Source of the DNA: a virus | Length of the DNA stretch: 43,524 nt | IMG/VR virus record: IMGVR_UViG_3300017917_001312 | Span: 1 to 43,524 of that record | Direction: 5' to 3' (one strand) | In this document: one piece after another, positions 30,873 through 38,856 of the stretch | Numbering within the stretch: position 1 is the stretch's first letter | Layout of the letters: the number at the start of each line of letters is the position of its first letter | The notes under the pieces: model-generated | What the model saw: only the letters and a program-made list of their open reading frames with translations | The model's database searches: none | What the model was told of the DNA's origin: nothing | Program-made: the position numbers and the translations under genes

Positions 30873-31071
30873 TGCTCTTGTCCTTTTGTAAACTGGCCTT
30901 GTCGTACTTAGACACCAGGCGTTCTTCATTGTACACTTCTAATTCACTAGTGTCAACACGCTTAGGAAGTTTAGAGCCGAATATTTTTTCCCAATTGGAT
31001 TCTACTTGATCGTTGGGCGCAAGTTGTGGTCTGCGCCCGTAACCTTTTCCACCATCACCACTGAGTGCCAT
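30823..31071 (-). CDS. 82-aa hydrophilic protein
   Basis: MALSGDGGKGYGRRPQLAPN followed by WEKIFGSKLPKRV and a Ser/Asp/Lys-rich end. No known domain. The start overlaps the stop of the 52-aa membrane protein (TAATG). The 3' part overlaps the next gene in another frame, so the end is less certain. Confidence 0.6.
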   Translation of the reverse strand: MALSGDGGKGYGRRPQLAPNDQVESNWEKIFGSKLPKRVDTSELEVYNEERLVSKYDKASLQKDKSNELSPDHKPTDDTQTS

Positions 31072-31229
31072 TACACCAACTCCTCAGCAATGCCTAGCCC
31101 TTCGGCTAGGATTAGGAATGCCCCGGCAGCAAACAGTTGTCCTGCGCAAAGAAGTACACCTGCTAGGATACGAAAGCCGCTTTTGACAAAACTAATATTA
31201 CGATGTAATTTTGGATCTGGGTGCTTCAT
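31071..31229 (-). CDS. 52-aa small membrane protein
   Basis: ATG at 31227-31229 gives MKHPDPKLHRNISFVKSGFR and a hydrophobic helix ILAGVLLCAGQLFAAGAFLI, ending LAEGLGIAEELV. Single or hairpin membrane segment, cytoplasmic N-terminus likely. Overlaps both neighbours (ATGA upstream, TAATG downstream). I recall similar small proteins in T4-like phages; function unknown. Confidence 0.65.
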   Translation of the reverse strand: MKHPDPKLHRNISFVKSGFRILAGVLLCAGQLFAAGAFLILAEGLGIAEELV

Positions 31230-31402
31230 TTTTTACCTCGGAAGAAATTTAATAAGTTATAAAATCTTGATTTGTAAGGATCGGATAGGATTGTATCCAA
31301 CATGCTGGGACGATGCGGGCAACGACCTTGCTTCCAATCACAGTCAGGTTTAGGTATACGTCGGCATACACTACACTTGGGTTGTTTTTTGACTCGACCC
31401 AT
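31226..31402 (-). CDS. 58-aa Cys-rich, probable zinc-binding protein
   Basis: ATG at 31400-31402. MGRVKKQPKCSVCRRIPKPD then CDWKQGRCPHRPSMLDTILS: Cys10, Cys13, Cys21, Cys28 and nearby His could bind zinc. The C-terminal DPYKSRFYNLLNFFR is helical. I recall this small family from T4-like phages. Function unknown. Confidence 0.68.
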   Translation of the reverse strand: MGRVKKQPKCSVCRRIPKPDCDWKQGRCPHRPSMLDTILSDPYKSRFYNLLNFFRGKK

Positions 31403-31404
31403 TA

Positions 31405-31803
31405 CTAGCGTTCTTGTTTGGCAACGTGTACCGCAGTACTCATAGTATCGTCCTGTGGACGATCTTCACGATCCGATACCAATAAAATATCCTTAGGGTC
31501 AATTTTACGTATTGTGCGTTTGTGTGCAAGCTCGCCATCTTCAATGTCGATGCCACGTGTCCAACGACCATGGGCAACCATGATCCATTGTCCTACACGA
31601 ACATTCTTTTGTTTTGGTCCAATAGCATATACACGACCCCAACGTGGACGAATACCTAAACTGGTTCCGTTGTCATTGGGCAGGATTAGTCCTGTTTGTG
31701 TGATACGAGTATCAAATTCCATGTCTGATACCAACACACTGTCTTGTAGAGCTTGAATTTTTTCTCGTGGAATTTGATGTGGTGCAAATGCAGCTTTGGT
31801 CAT
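31405..31803 (-). CDS. 31: GroES-like co-chaperonin (T4 gp31-type)
   Basis: 132 residues. The core LQDSVLVSDMEFDTRITQTG, ILPNDNGTSLGIRPRWGRVY, AIGPKQKNVRVGQWIMVAHG and KIDPKDILLV has the cpn10 order (V-strand, mobile loop, GxVxAxGP, V-x-x-G-x-x-V). In T4, gp31 replaces GroES on host GroEL to fold the major capsid protein. Here the mobile loop (MEFDTRITQTGLIL) is longer than in GroES, as in T4-like phages. Followed closely by the 58-aa gene. Confidence 0.78.
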   Translation of the reverse strand: MTKAAFAPHQIPREKIQALQDSVLVSDMEFDTRITQTGLILPNDNGTSLGIRPRWGRVYAIGPKQKNVRVGQWIMVAHGRWTRGIDIEDGELAHKRTIRKIDPKDILLVSDREDRPQDDTMSTAVHVAKQER

Positions 31804-31805
31804 GC

Positions 31806-32294
31806 TTAGATCTTTCTTAGTCCTTGAGCTTGTTGACGTTCACGTAAAGTTTTTTCTTTTTCTTGCTTGATTAATCTACTACGAGCAATGGCTGCCGCAA
31901 GACCACCTTCACCGGTAGGAGGAAATACATTTTCTGGCAAGGGTTCTGGAGCCACTACAGGTTCTACTTCTGGAGCCACCTCTACCAAGGGTGCGTCCAA
32001 ATCATCTAGAATTTCTTCCACTGGATCCACCGGTTCTGAAATATTTTGTGCAGCACGTTTGGCAGAAATGTTACTGGTCTGAACTGGAGCTGCATCGGAT
32101 ACATTGGTAGTTCTGCGATATTGTCGTTGAACCTGCCGATTCTTTTGATCAATCACACGATTATTACCGTCCAGGCGATCTCCGCGGGCATTAACATTCA
32201 TGTTGCCTACTGCTCTTGTGCTTTCATTTTGTAAAATAAGCGAGCCAAGATCAACCGCTTTTCCCATGGCTGATTTATATACTTTGCGTGTCAT
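31806..32294 (-). CDS. 162-aa conserved phage protein, disordered middle
   Basis: MTRKVYKSAMGKAVDLGSLI with LQNESTRAVGNMNVNARGDR is the conserved part (from memory, shared in T4-like aquatic phages). The middle is Pro/Glu/Val-rich and probably disordered; the end is a basic helix (AIARSRLIKQEKEKTLRERQ). AGAGGA precedes the ATG and a TTAAATA motif lies 24 nt upstream. Function unknown. Confidence 0.62.
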   Translation of the reverse strand: MTRKVYKSAMGKAVDLGSLILQNESTRAVGNMNVNARGDRLDGNNRVIDQKNRQVQRQYRRTTNVSDAAPVQTSNISAKRAAQNISEPVDPVEEILDDLDAPLVEVAPEVEPVVAPEPLPENVFPPTGEGGLAAAIARSRLIKQEKEKTLRERQQAQGLRKI

Positions 32295-32318
32295 AGTTAT
32301 TCCTCTGAATTATATCTG

Positions 32319-32325
32319 TATTTAA
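32319..32325 (-). promoter_or_regulatory. Late-promoter-like TTAAATA overlapping a stop codon
   Basis: CGTTAAATACAG on the minus strand, overlapping the TAA of the DnaE-like gene and preceding the 162-aa gene, with a normal AGAGGA leader. It would add late expression to the second half of this operon. Confidence 0.4.
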
Positions 32326-32837
32326 CGAAGGAATTCTTCTGGCTCTAATTTATAAAACATCGAATCGATTCTGTGAACACCTAGTTTATACAGCACATAG
32401 CTGGCCACACTTGATCCTCGTCCTACTCCCCAGATTACTCGATTCTCTTTCATTACATCTACCAAGTATTTTAGATAGCGCAACAAGTTAAACAAATCAC
32501 GTTCTTGAAACAACAACAATTCATGTCCACAGCGTTGTAGTTCTGCTTCGGTAGTACATAGGCCTAGTACATATTCAGCAATATCTAAAGTCTTGTACTC
32601 TTCGGGCATGTGCCACCGAGCCTGTTGCTCTTGATGAAACACGTTGGTTAATATATCAGTACGTCCTGCATATTTTATAAAGTCGGGCGCTCGTTCAAGA
32701 AACTGAATGGCCTGTTCAATGTTGACAGAATCATCTACCAGCATGCGTTTGATCGTAGCAGGTTCACGTCCGCTCATCAAGAGATTGCAAACATCCTCTT
32801 CGTCAAATATCATTTCACCTAGATTATTTTGTTTCAT
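32322..32837 (-). CDS. Fragment-sized DnaE/PolC-like protein
   Basis: 171 residues from the ATG at 32835-32837 (an in-frame TTG at 32861 is the alternative). Near the end, NRVIWGVGRGSSVASYVLYK followed by LGVHRIDSMFYKL closely matches the conserved G-x-GRGS(S/A)...LGIT-x-DP-x-x-Y-x-L segment of bacterial DNA polymerase III alpha subunits. The rest (ILTNVFHQEQQARWHMPEEY, ELLLFQERDLFNLLRYLKYL) fits the region just before it. The palm catalytic aspartates that follow in DnaE are missing, so it cannot be a polymerase. It may be a captured and repurposed piece. Confidence 0.6.
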   Translation of the reverse strand: MKQNNLGEMIFDEEDVCNLLMSGREPATIKRMLVDDSVNIEQAIQFLERAPDFIKYAGRTDILTNVFHQEQQARWHMPEEYKTLDIAEYVLGLCTTEAELQRCGHELLLFQERDLFNLLRYLKYLVDVMKENRVIWGVGRGSSVASYVLYKLGVHRIDSMFYKLEPEEFLR

Positions 32838-33429
32838 CTCGTCCAAAATCTGCAAATACAATGTTGCCGGTTTCTCCGGGTTCCTGTCCAGGCCAAGCTA
32901 GTCCTAGGTCATGCCACTGTGAATAGTTGCCCGGAGCCAGGGTGTAAACTTGTTCGCCATCTTGTAGATCCACGTCAAAGTGTGTTAGGTCCGGAGTGGT
33001 CCACCAAGCAGGCATTTTGATGTCTTCAGCAGTTTCGTTTTCACTGTGTAGATACACTGTGTTGTCACCCAGTTGACTGCTTAGTTCAGTTTCCAACACA
33101 CTGATATGACTTTCCATGATGGCATTGAGTTTATGGAACAGCATTACACCCACAATTTGATCTACTGGATCCAAGGGCAGTGTGGTAATTTTAACACCTG
33201 CGGCAGTATAAAGTCTACAGGCTTCTTGTTCTTCTATGTTGATAAAAACGCTAGAATCTATTTCTTCTGTGATAAAATGTTTGAGTCGTTCAAAGGCCAC
33301 ATTGGTGACTTCAGCTTCTCTATGATTGGTTACCATGTACACAGTCAATCTGTACCCATTCATTATCAAACGACCGCGCCAGTGTACTCCAGCGGTAAAA
33401 TGTAGTGTGTGTTCGATTCTTACGTTCAT
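32824..33429 (-). CDS. 201-aa hypothetical protein
   Basis: MNVRIEHTLHFTAGVHWRGR, GYRLTVYMVTNHREAEVTNV, then alpha/beta sequence, and an acidic Trp-rich end (PAWWTTPDLTHFDVDLQDGE). No motif recognised. Start ATGA overlaps the 73-aa gene; the 3' end overlaps the DnaE-like gene by 14 nt. Early operon context. Confidence 0.65.
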   Translation of the reverse strand: MNVRIEHTLHFTAGVHWRGRLIMNGYRLTVYMVTNHREAEVTNVAFERLKHFITEEIDSSVFINIEEQEACRLYTAAGVKITTLPLDPVDQIVGVMLFHKLNAIMESHISVLETELSSQLGDNTVYLHSENETAEDIKMPAWWTTPDLTHFDVDLQDGEQVYTLAPGNYSQWHDLGLAWPGQEPGETGNIVFADFGRDETK

Positions 33430-33647
33430 GAAATATCAATGACCTCGTCAAACGGAGTTCCGGTGTCGCCTCTGAGTTTTTCTTGATACTTGGTTTGGTA
33501 GCTTTCGATGGCCATGCGTAGTTGATCGCAAAGATAAGCATTGCCTGTACGATACGCAATACCTAATTTTTTATTCAGTTCGGAGATCTTCTCACTCAAT
33601 TGCTCAAGTGAGAGATCATCTAGATTTGCTATTAATGGATGTTCCAT
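33426..33647 (-). CDS. 73-aa helical conserved phage protein
   Basis: MEHPLIANLDDLSLEQLSEK, ISELNKKLGIAYRTGNAYLC, DQLRMAIESYQTKYQEKLRG: a helical hairpin that I recall as conserved in T4-like phages, function unknown. First gene of an operon with a near-perfect sigma70 promoter whose -10 box ends 6 nt before the ATG, so the mRNA should be leaderless. Confidence 0.7.
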   Translation of the reverse strand: MEHPLIANLDDLSLEQLSEKISELNKKLGIAYRTGNAYLCDQLRMAIESYQTKYQEKLRGDTGTPFDEVIDIS

Positions 33648-33653
33648 GTACTA

Positions 33654-33682
33654 ATTGTACAGGATTACAACTCAGCTGTCAA
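33654..33682 (-). promoter_or_regulatory. Strong sigma70 promoter, leaderless arrangement
   Basis: TTGACA (33677..33682), 17 nt, TACAAT (33654..33659), then 6 nt and ATG. TGTAC/GTACA flanks the -10 box as a 5-bp inverted repeat. It heads the operon 33647..28359. Confidence 0.75.
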
Positions 33683-33695
33683 CTAATTTTGGTTA

Positions 33696-35138
33696 TTAAC
33701 CAACTCGGTACCAGGTACTGTCTGTGGTATAATAAACATATCTGTAACCTGTGCCTGCTGTGGCTGATCCAGCAAAGGTTGGATTAACTGTACCTGTACC
33801 TACTGCCAAGGTCACTGTATTGCCGGAAATAGCAAAGTTACAGATTTGACCATTTACCGGAGTAGTAGGCATGTTTAGCGTAGCAGTATAACCTGTGTTG
33901 TTGGCTACCAAAATATTGATACTGTTGGTAGTGCTTAAACTATATGTTCCAGTAGCAGTGATGTTTGCACGAACTGGAGGTTGAATGTTTAAGTTTCCAG
34001 TAAATGATCCACTGACAGAAATGTTACCACCAGTGATGTTACCTGTGACGCTTGCTGATGTAGTAATTAAAACTTGGCCAGTACCATTTGGTGCCAAGCT
34101 AATATTGCCGTTGGATGTAGTATTGATAGATAAGTTGCCTGAACTGTCAAATACATTGCCAAGAATAGTTAAATTACCAACTGTGGCATTGCCTGTGGCA
34201 CTGATTATGCCAGCTGTCAAGATATTACCACCAGTGATGTTGGCTGTGGCACTGATTAGGCCACCGGTCAATACATTGCCACCAATAACATTACCTGTTA
34301 CACTGGACAGTCCAAGATTAAGAACATTACCAGCATAAACATTTCCTGAGGCGCTTAAAATACCGGCAGTTTTGATATTGCCACCAGTGATGTTGGCTGT
34401 GGCACTAACTTGACCACCTGTCAGCAAGTTACCAGCAGTAACGTTGCCTACAATGCTTTCAATGTTGTCGATTTCTACGTTGCCTGTGATAGTTCCTGTA
34501 ACTGACAAATTACCAACCACACTAACATTGCCCGAAAAGCCACTGCGACTTTGTGTTAGATCATTCAAGAAAATTGTTGATCCACTGTCGGTAGTAGTAA
34601 AAGCATAGACATAAGTTCCAGTGGCACTGAATGTAATGGTGTTGGTTCCTGTGTCGAGACCTTGAATACCAATCAAACTGGTAGCACTAGCACCAGATCC
34701 TACTGCGCTAGGTAATTGCAAAGTGTCGGCAACATTGCTCACGGTTACTTGAACATATACTGTGTCTTGTGTGCCGGCAGCAGTAAAGTTGGTAAAGGCC
34801 AAACTGATTGGACCGCCGGTTGTAACTGTTTGGTATGGACCAGCTGTGTAGTTGATACCTACGCTACCACTTACAGTGCCTAAACTTACCACTGTGCCAC
34901 TGATATTTTGGCCTTGGAAGTTGCTCAAAATACTACCATTCATATCATTGTTCAAGGTAGTACCTGTCAAGGCTGCTTTTAAAATGGCCTTGTTTTGTAG
35001 GTCTGTAATTTCGTTGGCAGCATACTGGAAATTGGTTTTGGTGTTGGTAAAGTTATCACGAAAACCTTGTGAGTTATTATCCTGGCCCGCAACTGGGTAT
35101 GCGCCATCGATATTATTTGGGTTAATTGCACTGGTCAT
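33696..35138 (-). CDS. Tail-fibre / adhesin protein with beta-helix repeats
   Basis: 480 residues. MTSAINPNNIDGAYPVAGQD with NNSQGFRDNFTNTKTNFQYA resembles the attachment N-terminus of T4-like tail-fibre proteins. Residues about 205-400 are a tandem array of degenerate turns (GNVxxGNxLTGGxxSATANI-TGGNI...), which should form a beta-helix or similar fibre. The end ATAGTGYRYVYYTTDSTWYR looks like a small C-terminal tip. It probably binds the host surface. AGGA precedes the ATG. Confidence 0.78.
   Translation of the reverse strand: MTSAINPNNIDGAYPVAGQDNNSQGFRDNFTNTKTNFQYAANEITDLQNKAILKAALTGTTLNNDMNGSILSNFQGQNISGTVVSLGTVSGSVGINYTAGPYQTVTTGGPISLAFTNFTAAGTQDTVYVQVTVSNVADTLQLPSAVGSGASATSLIGIQGLDTGTNTITFSATGTYVYAFTTTDSGSTIFLNDLTQSRSGFSGNVSVVGNLSVTGTITGNVEIDNIESIVGNVTAGNLLTGGQVSATANITGGNIKTAGILSASGNVYAGNVLNLGLSSVTGNVIGGNVLTGGLISATANITGGNILTAGIISATGNATVGNLTILGNVFDSSGNLSINTTSNGNISLAPNGTGQVLITTSASVTGNITGGNISVSGSFTGNLNIQPPVRANITATGTYSLSTTNSINILVANNTGYTATLNMPTTPVNGQICNFAISGNTVTLAVGTGTVNPTFAGSATAGTGYRYVYYTTDSTWYRVG
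34015..34470 (-). repeat. Tandem coding repeats in the tail-fibre gene
   Basis: On the plus strand, ccagtgatgttggctgtggc recurs at 34232 and 34384 (152 bp apart), and a diverged copy lies near 34030. The units encode the GNI...ISATANITGG turns and are a possible site for recombination and length change. Confidence 0.65.
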
Positions 35139-35151
35139 AGTTTGTCCTAAA

Positions 35152-37569
35152 TTATTCTAAAATGTTCCGCTTGGGAAATACGAGGTATTTATCGTATATC
35201 TGAGTGTTGGAATACATATCTACCGGCACAATAAACTGTACACTGTTACCGTCAAATACTGTGGGTGGTCCTGGATCCACGTCAAAAGTTGTGGATTCTG
35301 GTGGTGTTGGGTTCCACTGCTGTGTTTCACGATCCCAGTTCTTGGTCAACAAGTTATCAAGCTCGTAACGATCCACGTCAAAATCTACTAGATTTAGTTG
35401 ATCGCCAAATATGCTATTGATGTTGTACTTTATTTGTCCAGATTTGCCTGGTAGGGTATAAGCAATTACCCAGGCTGGAGTAAACCCTAGCACCTGGCCA
35501 TTGGTTTGTTTGCTCAGCATCCAACGTGGCAACACATTTGAAATTTGTCCCACTGTGTCAATTACCTGTGTACGCATGTCTTGTAAACTGTTAGGGTAAA
35601 CAACATCAACCTGCTGGGCATTGACTTCAATTGGGTAAGGTAACACAACTTCTTTGCCTACACTTTCACCTTGGTTGTTGACCAAGTTGTCAATGACTTC
35701 GCTGTAGACCACTTCGTATATTACATTGCCGGCGTCATCTAGAGCTTGTGCAGTTTTGATTTCGCCCAGCACTAAATTTTTCCAGTAATGATTGAGTTCA
35801 AGTGCTTGAACATAACTGTCTAAGGTAGCAGCAGTCAGCCCGTAAGCATGCCAGTATTTGACCTGAGTACTCAATCCAAAATTAGGATCCTGTGGACGAT
35901 ACAGCAATTCAGGCGGGAATATGTCTACACTTTGCAACAGGCTGGCCAACAGGTTTCGATCGTTTTGTGGCGGCATGGCCTGTATGTACAAGTTGTCAAA
36001 GGGTTCATTGTACTTACGAACCACAGTGATTGAGAAAGTTTTAAACACACTGACCACGCCATCTACACTGTAGGCATTGACTGTAAATGTGAACTTGAGG
36101 TCAAATGTGGTTTCGGTGCTCAAGCCCACAGTAGGATTTGAGTTGGGATTGTAGATGTTGCGACTCTTGACATCAAAGGTAGTGGTTCCGCCATCTAAAG
36201 CAAAGGTATCAAAACTCACACGTCCAGCAATATCGCCTTCGGGTAGGAGTTGTAGGCCTTGCGGCAGACTACTGTCACTGCCTGATTTTAACTGATACTG
36301 AATAGGAATACCACTGGCATTTACAGCCTTGACATACAGTGTGCTAATGGATCCGTTGTCAATTGTTCCTAGATCGCTAGGTGTCAACCAGGTAACTTGT
36401 GTGCTCAAGTTGCCAACAATGTTCATTGAATAATAGTAGTATCCACTGATTATAGTTGGATCATTTGTTTTATAAACACGTATTGCAAAACTATAAGTTA
36501 ATTCAGTAATGCCTAGGTCAGGAATAAATCCATACAACCATCCGGTGTTGGGATCTAAACTCAGTCCCGGTGGCAAGGTAAATCCACCTTGGTCAAATCC
36601 TTCTCCTGGATAGTCAAAACTGCCAGGAGTAAAGTTTACTGTTGCGGTATCGTAGCCCAGTGTTCCAGCAAGACTAATGGTGTAGGTAATCTGATCGCCA
36701 TCTAAGTCAATGCCGTCGAACTTGAATGCAAAGAAGTTGTCGTTGCGCACAGTGCCGATCGAGCCCTGTGGCGTAAGTAAAATTGGAGTACGGGTCGGCG
36801 TACCATCAGCAGTAACAAAGGTATTGTCAGCAGTGATTTGGGTGTCGTCGGCTGTGAGCGCATTACGACTGTAGACTAGAATACTAAAGGTTCTAAGGTT
36901 GCTGGATTTGCCGTCGGTGATTTCCAACACAAATTGATAGTTGACCGTGGAACTCTTGGTACTGTAATCAAATGCATACTGATCAAATCCTATACCATCT
37001 CTACTGAATCCTGACGGTACTCCTGCATCAGTATTTGGAGCAATAAAGCCGGATATCAATCCTTTGTTGTTGATGGTCAGACCCGGAGGTAGTTGCCCAG
37101 CGGCCAATTTGACCACAACTATATCTGCGGGGTCAACATCAGTGTACTGAACCTGTAGGCCAAACACCTGAGTGCCGTCAAAGTATTCGGCAATTTGTCC
37201 CGGAGGCGTTATAAATTCGGGATTGTTTTGTCCTGTGACTGTGATTGTAAATGTGCGATCAGCCAAGCGGTTGATCACTGTAACACCCTGTATTACCTTG
37301 GTGGTATAGGCACGAACTGCAAATTTGCTAGTGACATCCTTACTGACCGGAGCCGGTACACCATCAACTACCACTATGGCTTGGGGCACACCCATGATTA
37401 TACCAGTGGCGTTATCAACTTCAACACCGGCTGGCAGTTGTCCAGCAATGACTTCATAATAAACTGTGCCAGCGTCAGGATCGTAGGCTTCCAAAGGAAC
37501 AGAATAAAACACACCCTCGGGTATGGTTCCTAAATTACCAGCAGGAGTGATCCAAACAGGCTGGGCCAT
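35152..37569 (-). CDS. 805-aa structural protein with Ig/cadherin-like repeats
   Basis: At least four copies of a dystroglycan/He_PIG-like motif: GQLPAGVEVDNATGIIMGVP, GQLPPGLTINNKGLISGFI, FTLPPGLSLDPNTGWLYGFI and SSLPQGLQLLPEGDIAGRV, each in a beta-sandwich domain. The C-terminal 300 residues (PPQNDRNLLASLLQSVDIFP ... PRWMLSKQTNGQVLGFTPAW ... VFPKRNILE) are a different domain that I recall in baseplate or tail proteins of T4-like aquatic phages. Likely a tail or baseplate adhesin. It starts 1 nt after the 86-aa gene. Confidence 0.75.
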   Translation of the reverse strand: MAQPVWITPAGNLGTIPEGVFYSVPLEAYDPDAGTVYYEVIAGQLPAGVEVDNATGIIMGVPQAIVVVDGVPAPVSKDVTSKFAVRAYTTKVIQGVTVINRLADRTFTITVTGQNNPEFITPPGQIAEYFDGTQVFGLQVQYTDVDPADIVVVKLAAGQLPPGLTINNKGLISGFIAPNTDAGVPSGFSRDGIGFDQYAFDYSTKSSTVNYQFVLEITDGKSSNLRTFSILVYSRNALTADDTQITADNTFVTADGTPTRTPILLTPQGSIGTVRNDNFFAFKFDGIDLDGDQITYTISLAGTLGYDTATVNFTPGSFDYPGEGFDQGGFTLPPGLSLDPNTGWLYGFIPDLGITELTYSFAIRVYKTNDPTIISGYYYYSMNIVGNLSTQVTWLTPSDLGTIDNGSISTLYVKAVNASGIPIQYQLKSGSDSSLPQGLQLLPEGDIAGRVSFDTFALDGGTTTFDVKSRNIYNPNSNPTVGLSTETTFDLKFTFTVNAYSVDGVVSVFKTFSITVVRKYNEPFDNLYIQAMPPQNDRNLLASLLQSVDIFPPELLYRPQDPNFGLSTQVKYWHAYGLTAATLDSYVQALELNHYWKNLVLGEIKTAQALDDAGNVIYEVVYSEVIDNLVNNQGESVGKEVVLPYPIEVNAQQVDVVYPNSLQDMRTQVIDTVGQISNVLPRWMLSKQTNGQVLGFTPAWVIAYTLPGKSGQIKYNINSIFGDQLNLVDFDVDRYELDNLLTKNWDRETQQWNPTPPESTTFDVDPGPPTVFDGNSVQFIVPVDMYSNTQIYDKYLVFPKRNILE

Positions 37570-37570
37570 A

Positions 37571-37831
37571 TTAGAATGTGCTTAGTGCCACTGTGCGCCA
37601 AATATCGGTGCTACCATCATAGTCGGCAATGCAAATATAAAAATTTGAACTATCGAACGCAATCATACCTGCGGTGTCGCCAATTGTTCCGACCATGCTA
37701 CTAGGAACACCGGTTTGAACGCGGCTAAAAAGTTCACTAAAATTGGTATTGCATTTTTGGTAGGCCGTGCGTATTGGATCTCCCAAGCCATCGTTGGGTG
37801 CTGTGCCTACATTGATTACTAGTTGTGCCAT
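37571..37831 (-). CDS. 86-aa T4-type tail-fibre/baseplate attachment protein
   Basis: MAQLVINVGTAPNDGLGDPI then RTAYQKCNTNFSELFSRV is the well-known N-terminal attachment signature (x-N-x-G-x-x-P-N-D-G-x-G-D-P-x-R-x-A) of T4-like fibre and baseplate proteins; here it stands nearly alone with a short C-terminal beta domain (MIAFDSSNFYICIADYDGST). The start and ribosome-binding site lie in the 3' half of a hairpin with a late-promoter-like loop. Confidence 0.75.
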   Translation of the reverse strand: MAQLVINVGTAPNDGLGDPIRTAYQKCNTNFSELFSRVQTGVPSSMVGTIGDTAGMIAFDSSNFYICIADYDGSTDIWRTVALSTF

Positions 37832-37871
37832 AGAATTGAGTCCTCTGCATATATTTAGCAGAGTTCTATGG
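37828..37871 (-). promoter_or_regulatory. Hairpin with late-promoter motif in its loop and start codon in its arm
   Basis: On the minus strand: CCATAGAA (37864..37871), CTCTGC, loop with CTAAATATAT (CTAAATA 37852..37858), GCAGAG (37858..37863 pairs with 37843..37848), a 7-nt bulge, then TTCTATGG (37828..37835) holding the ATG. The AGAGGA ribosome site is also in the 3' arm. Confidence 0.7.
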
Positions 37872-37885
37872 CTTAAGGTTTTGGG

Positions 37886-38209
37886 CTAGTATGGGTTAAA
37901 ACTGCTACCGCAACCACAGGTGCTTTGTGCGTTGGGATTATCTATTACAAAACTTGCACCCATTACACCATCATTGTAGCGTATTTTGGCATCGTGTAGA
38001 TACTGCCAACTCATGCTGTCTACCAGCACTGAAACACCGTCAATGTCGGTAGTGAAGTCGTCATCGTTTTGTACATTGTCCAAGGTAAATCCGTACTGCA
38101 TGCCCGAGCATCCACCGCCCTGTACAAACACTCGAAGTTTTAAATCTGGGTTGTTTTCCTCAGCCAAGATGTCTTTGATTTTTTCAACGGCAGTTGTTTC
38201 TATGATCAT
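37886..38209 (-). CDS. erpA: A-type Fe-S cluster carrier (ErpA/IscA-like)
   Basis: 107 residues. [17 protein letters not shown] with Cys34 and the C-terminal CGCGSSF with Cys98 and Cys100 are the three cluster ligands of A-type scaffold/carrier proteins (HesB family). It would accept [2Fe-2S]/[4Fe-4S] clusters from IscU and pass them to apo-enzymes; the radical SAM enzymes encoded nearby are plausible clients. AAGGA precedes the ATG, which overlaps the upstream stop. Genes of this type are known in aquatic phages. Confidence 0.93.
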   Translation of the reverse strand: MIIETTAVEKIKDILAEENNPDLKLRVFVQGGGCSGMQYGFTLDNVQNDDDFTTDIDGVSVLVDSMSWQYLHDAKIRYNDGVMGASFVIDNPNAQSTCGCGSSFNPY

Positions 38210-38856
38210 TTGCGTTCCTTTAGTTGTTGTTCTAAAATTCTTATGTCCTTGACCGTATTTACAATATCATTCAGCAAGTTCAAATCTGGCCACTTTTCGT
38301 GTGGGTCATCTTTGTTTTTGAGTTTGGCAATACTGGTTGTGATTGGAATGGGCAAGGTCAATCGCCAGGTACCATTTTCGTACATGTCCAGGCTGTGGGT
38401 TGGTTCTACACTAAGTCCGTGCTGTTGATAGTAGGCAAGTTTGTCCGGATCAAGATCCATAGTGTAACTGCCCAACAGCGGCATGGTTTCATTGTCAATG
38501 ATGTCAATGCCGTTGATCAGCAATTCTTTGATAGATAAACTTTGATTTTCTAAAATATTACCCTGAGAGTCCACCACTGTATCTTTATTGGTCTTTTCAA
38601 CATATTTGATTTCAAGAACCTTGTGTGACAACGACATGTCGAGTTTTTCAGAGTACTGAAACTCAAAGCCTGTGTTGTCGCACTGTGCTGTAGCAACCGG
38701 TTGGCCATCCACTAGAATCTGCAATTCTGGCCAACGACCTGCCGCAGGTGTTCCTGAGAATTTTAGGCTAAAATCAAACCGATCAAACCGACAGTAGTCA
38801 ATGATATCCGTGGGTATCAGATAGTCTAGATTAGTTTGTTGTGAGTAGTGTTTCAT
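38206..38856 (-). CDS. 216-aa beta-rich protein (paralogue of 14609..15046)
   Basis: After an N-terminal [20 protein letters not shown] it has [34 protein letters not shown] plus [19 protein letters not shown], the same strand order as the protein at 14609..15046. The C-terminus is a coiled-coil ([35 protein letters not shown]). Likely a small structural or glycan-binding protein. The start overlaps the radical SAM gene by 26 nt. Confidence 0.6.
   Translation of the reverse strand: MKHYSQQTNLDYLIPTDIIDYCRFDRFDFSLKFSGTPAAGRWPELQILVDGQPVATAQCDNTGFEFQYSEKLDMSLSHKVLEIKYVEKTNKDTVVDSQGNILENQSLSIKELLINGIDIIDNETMPLLGSYTMDLDPDKLAYYQQHGLSVEPTHSLDMYENGTWRLTLPIPITTSIAKLKNKDDPHEKWPDLNLLNDIVNTVKDIRILEQQLKERK

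Noticed and set aside
33696-35138. A CRISPR array or satellite suggested by repeated 20-nt strings
   Set aside because: The repeats are in frame, degenerate and encode fibre turns; no unique-spacer structure.
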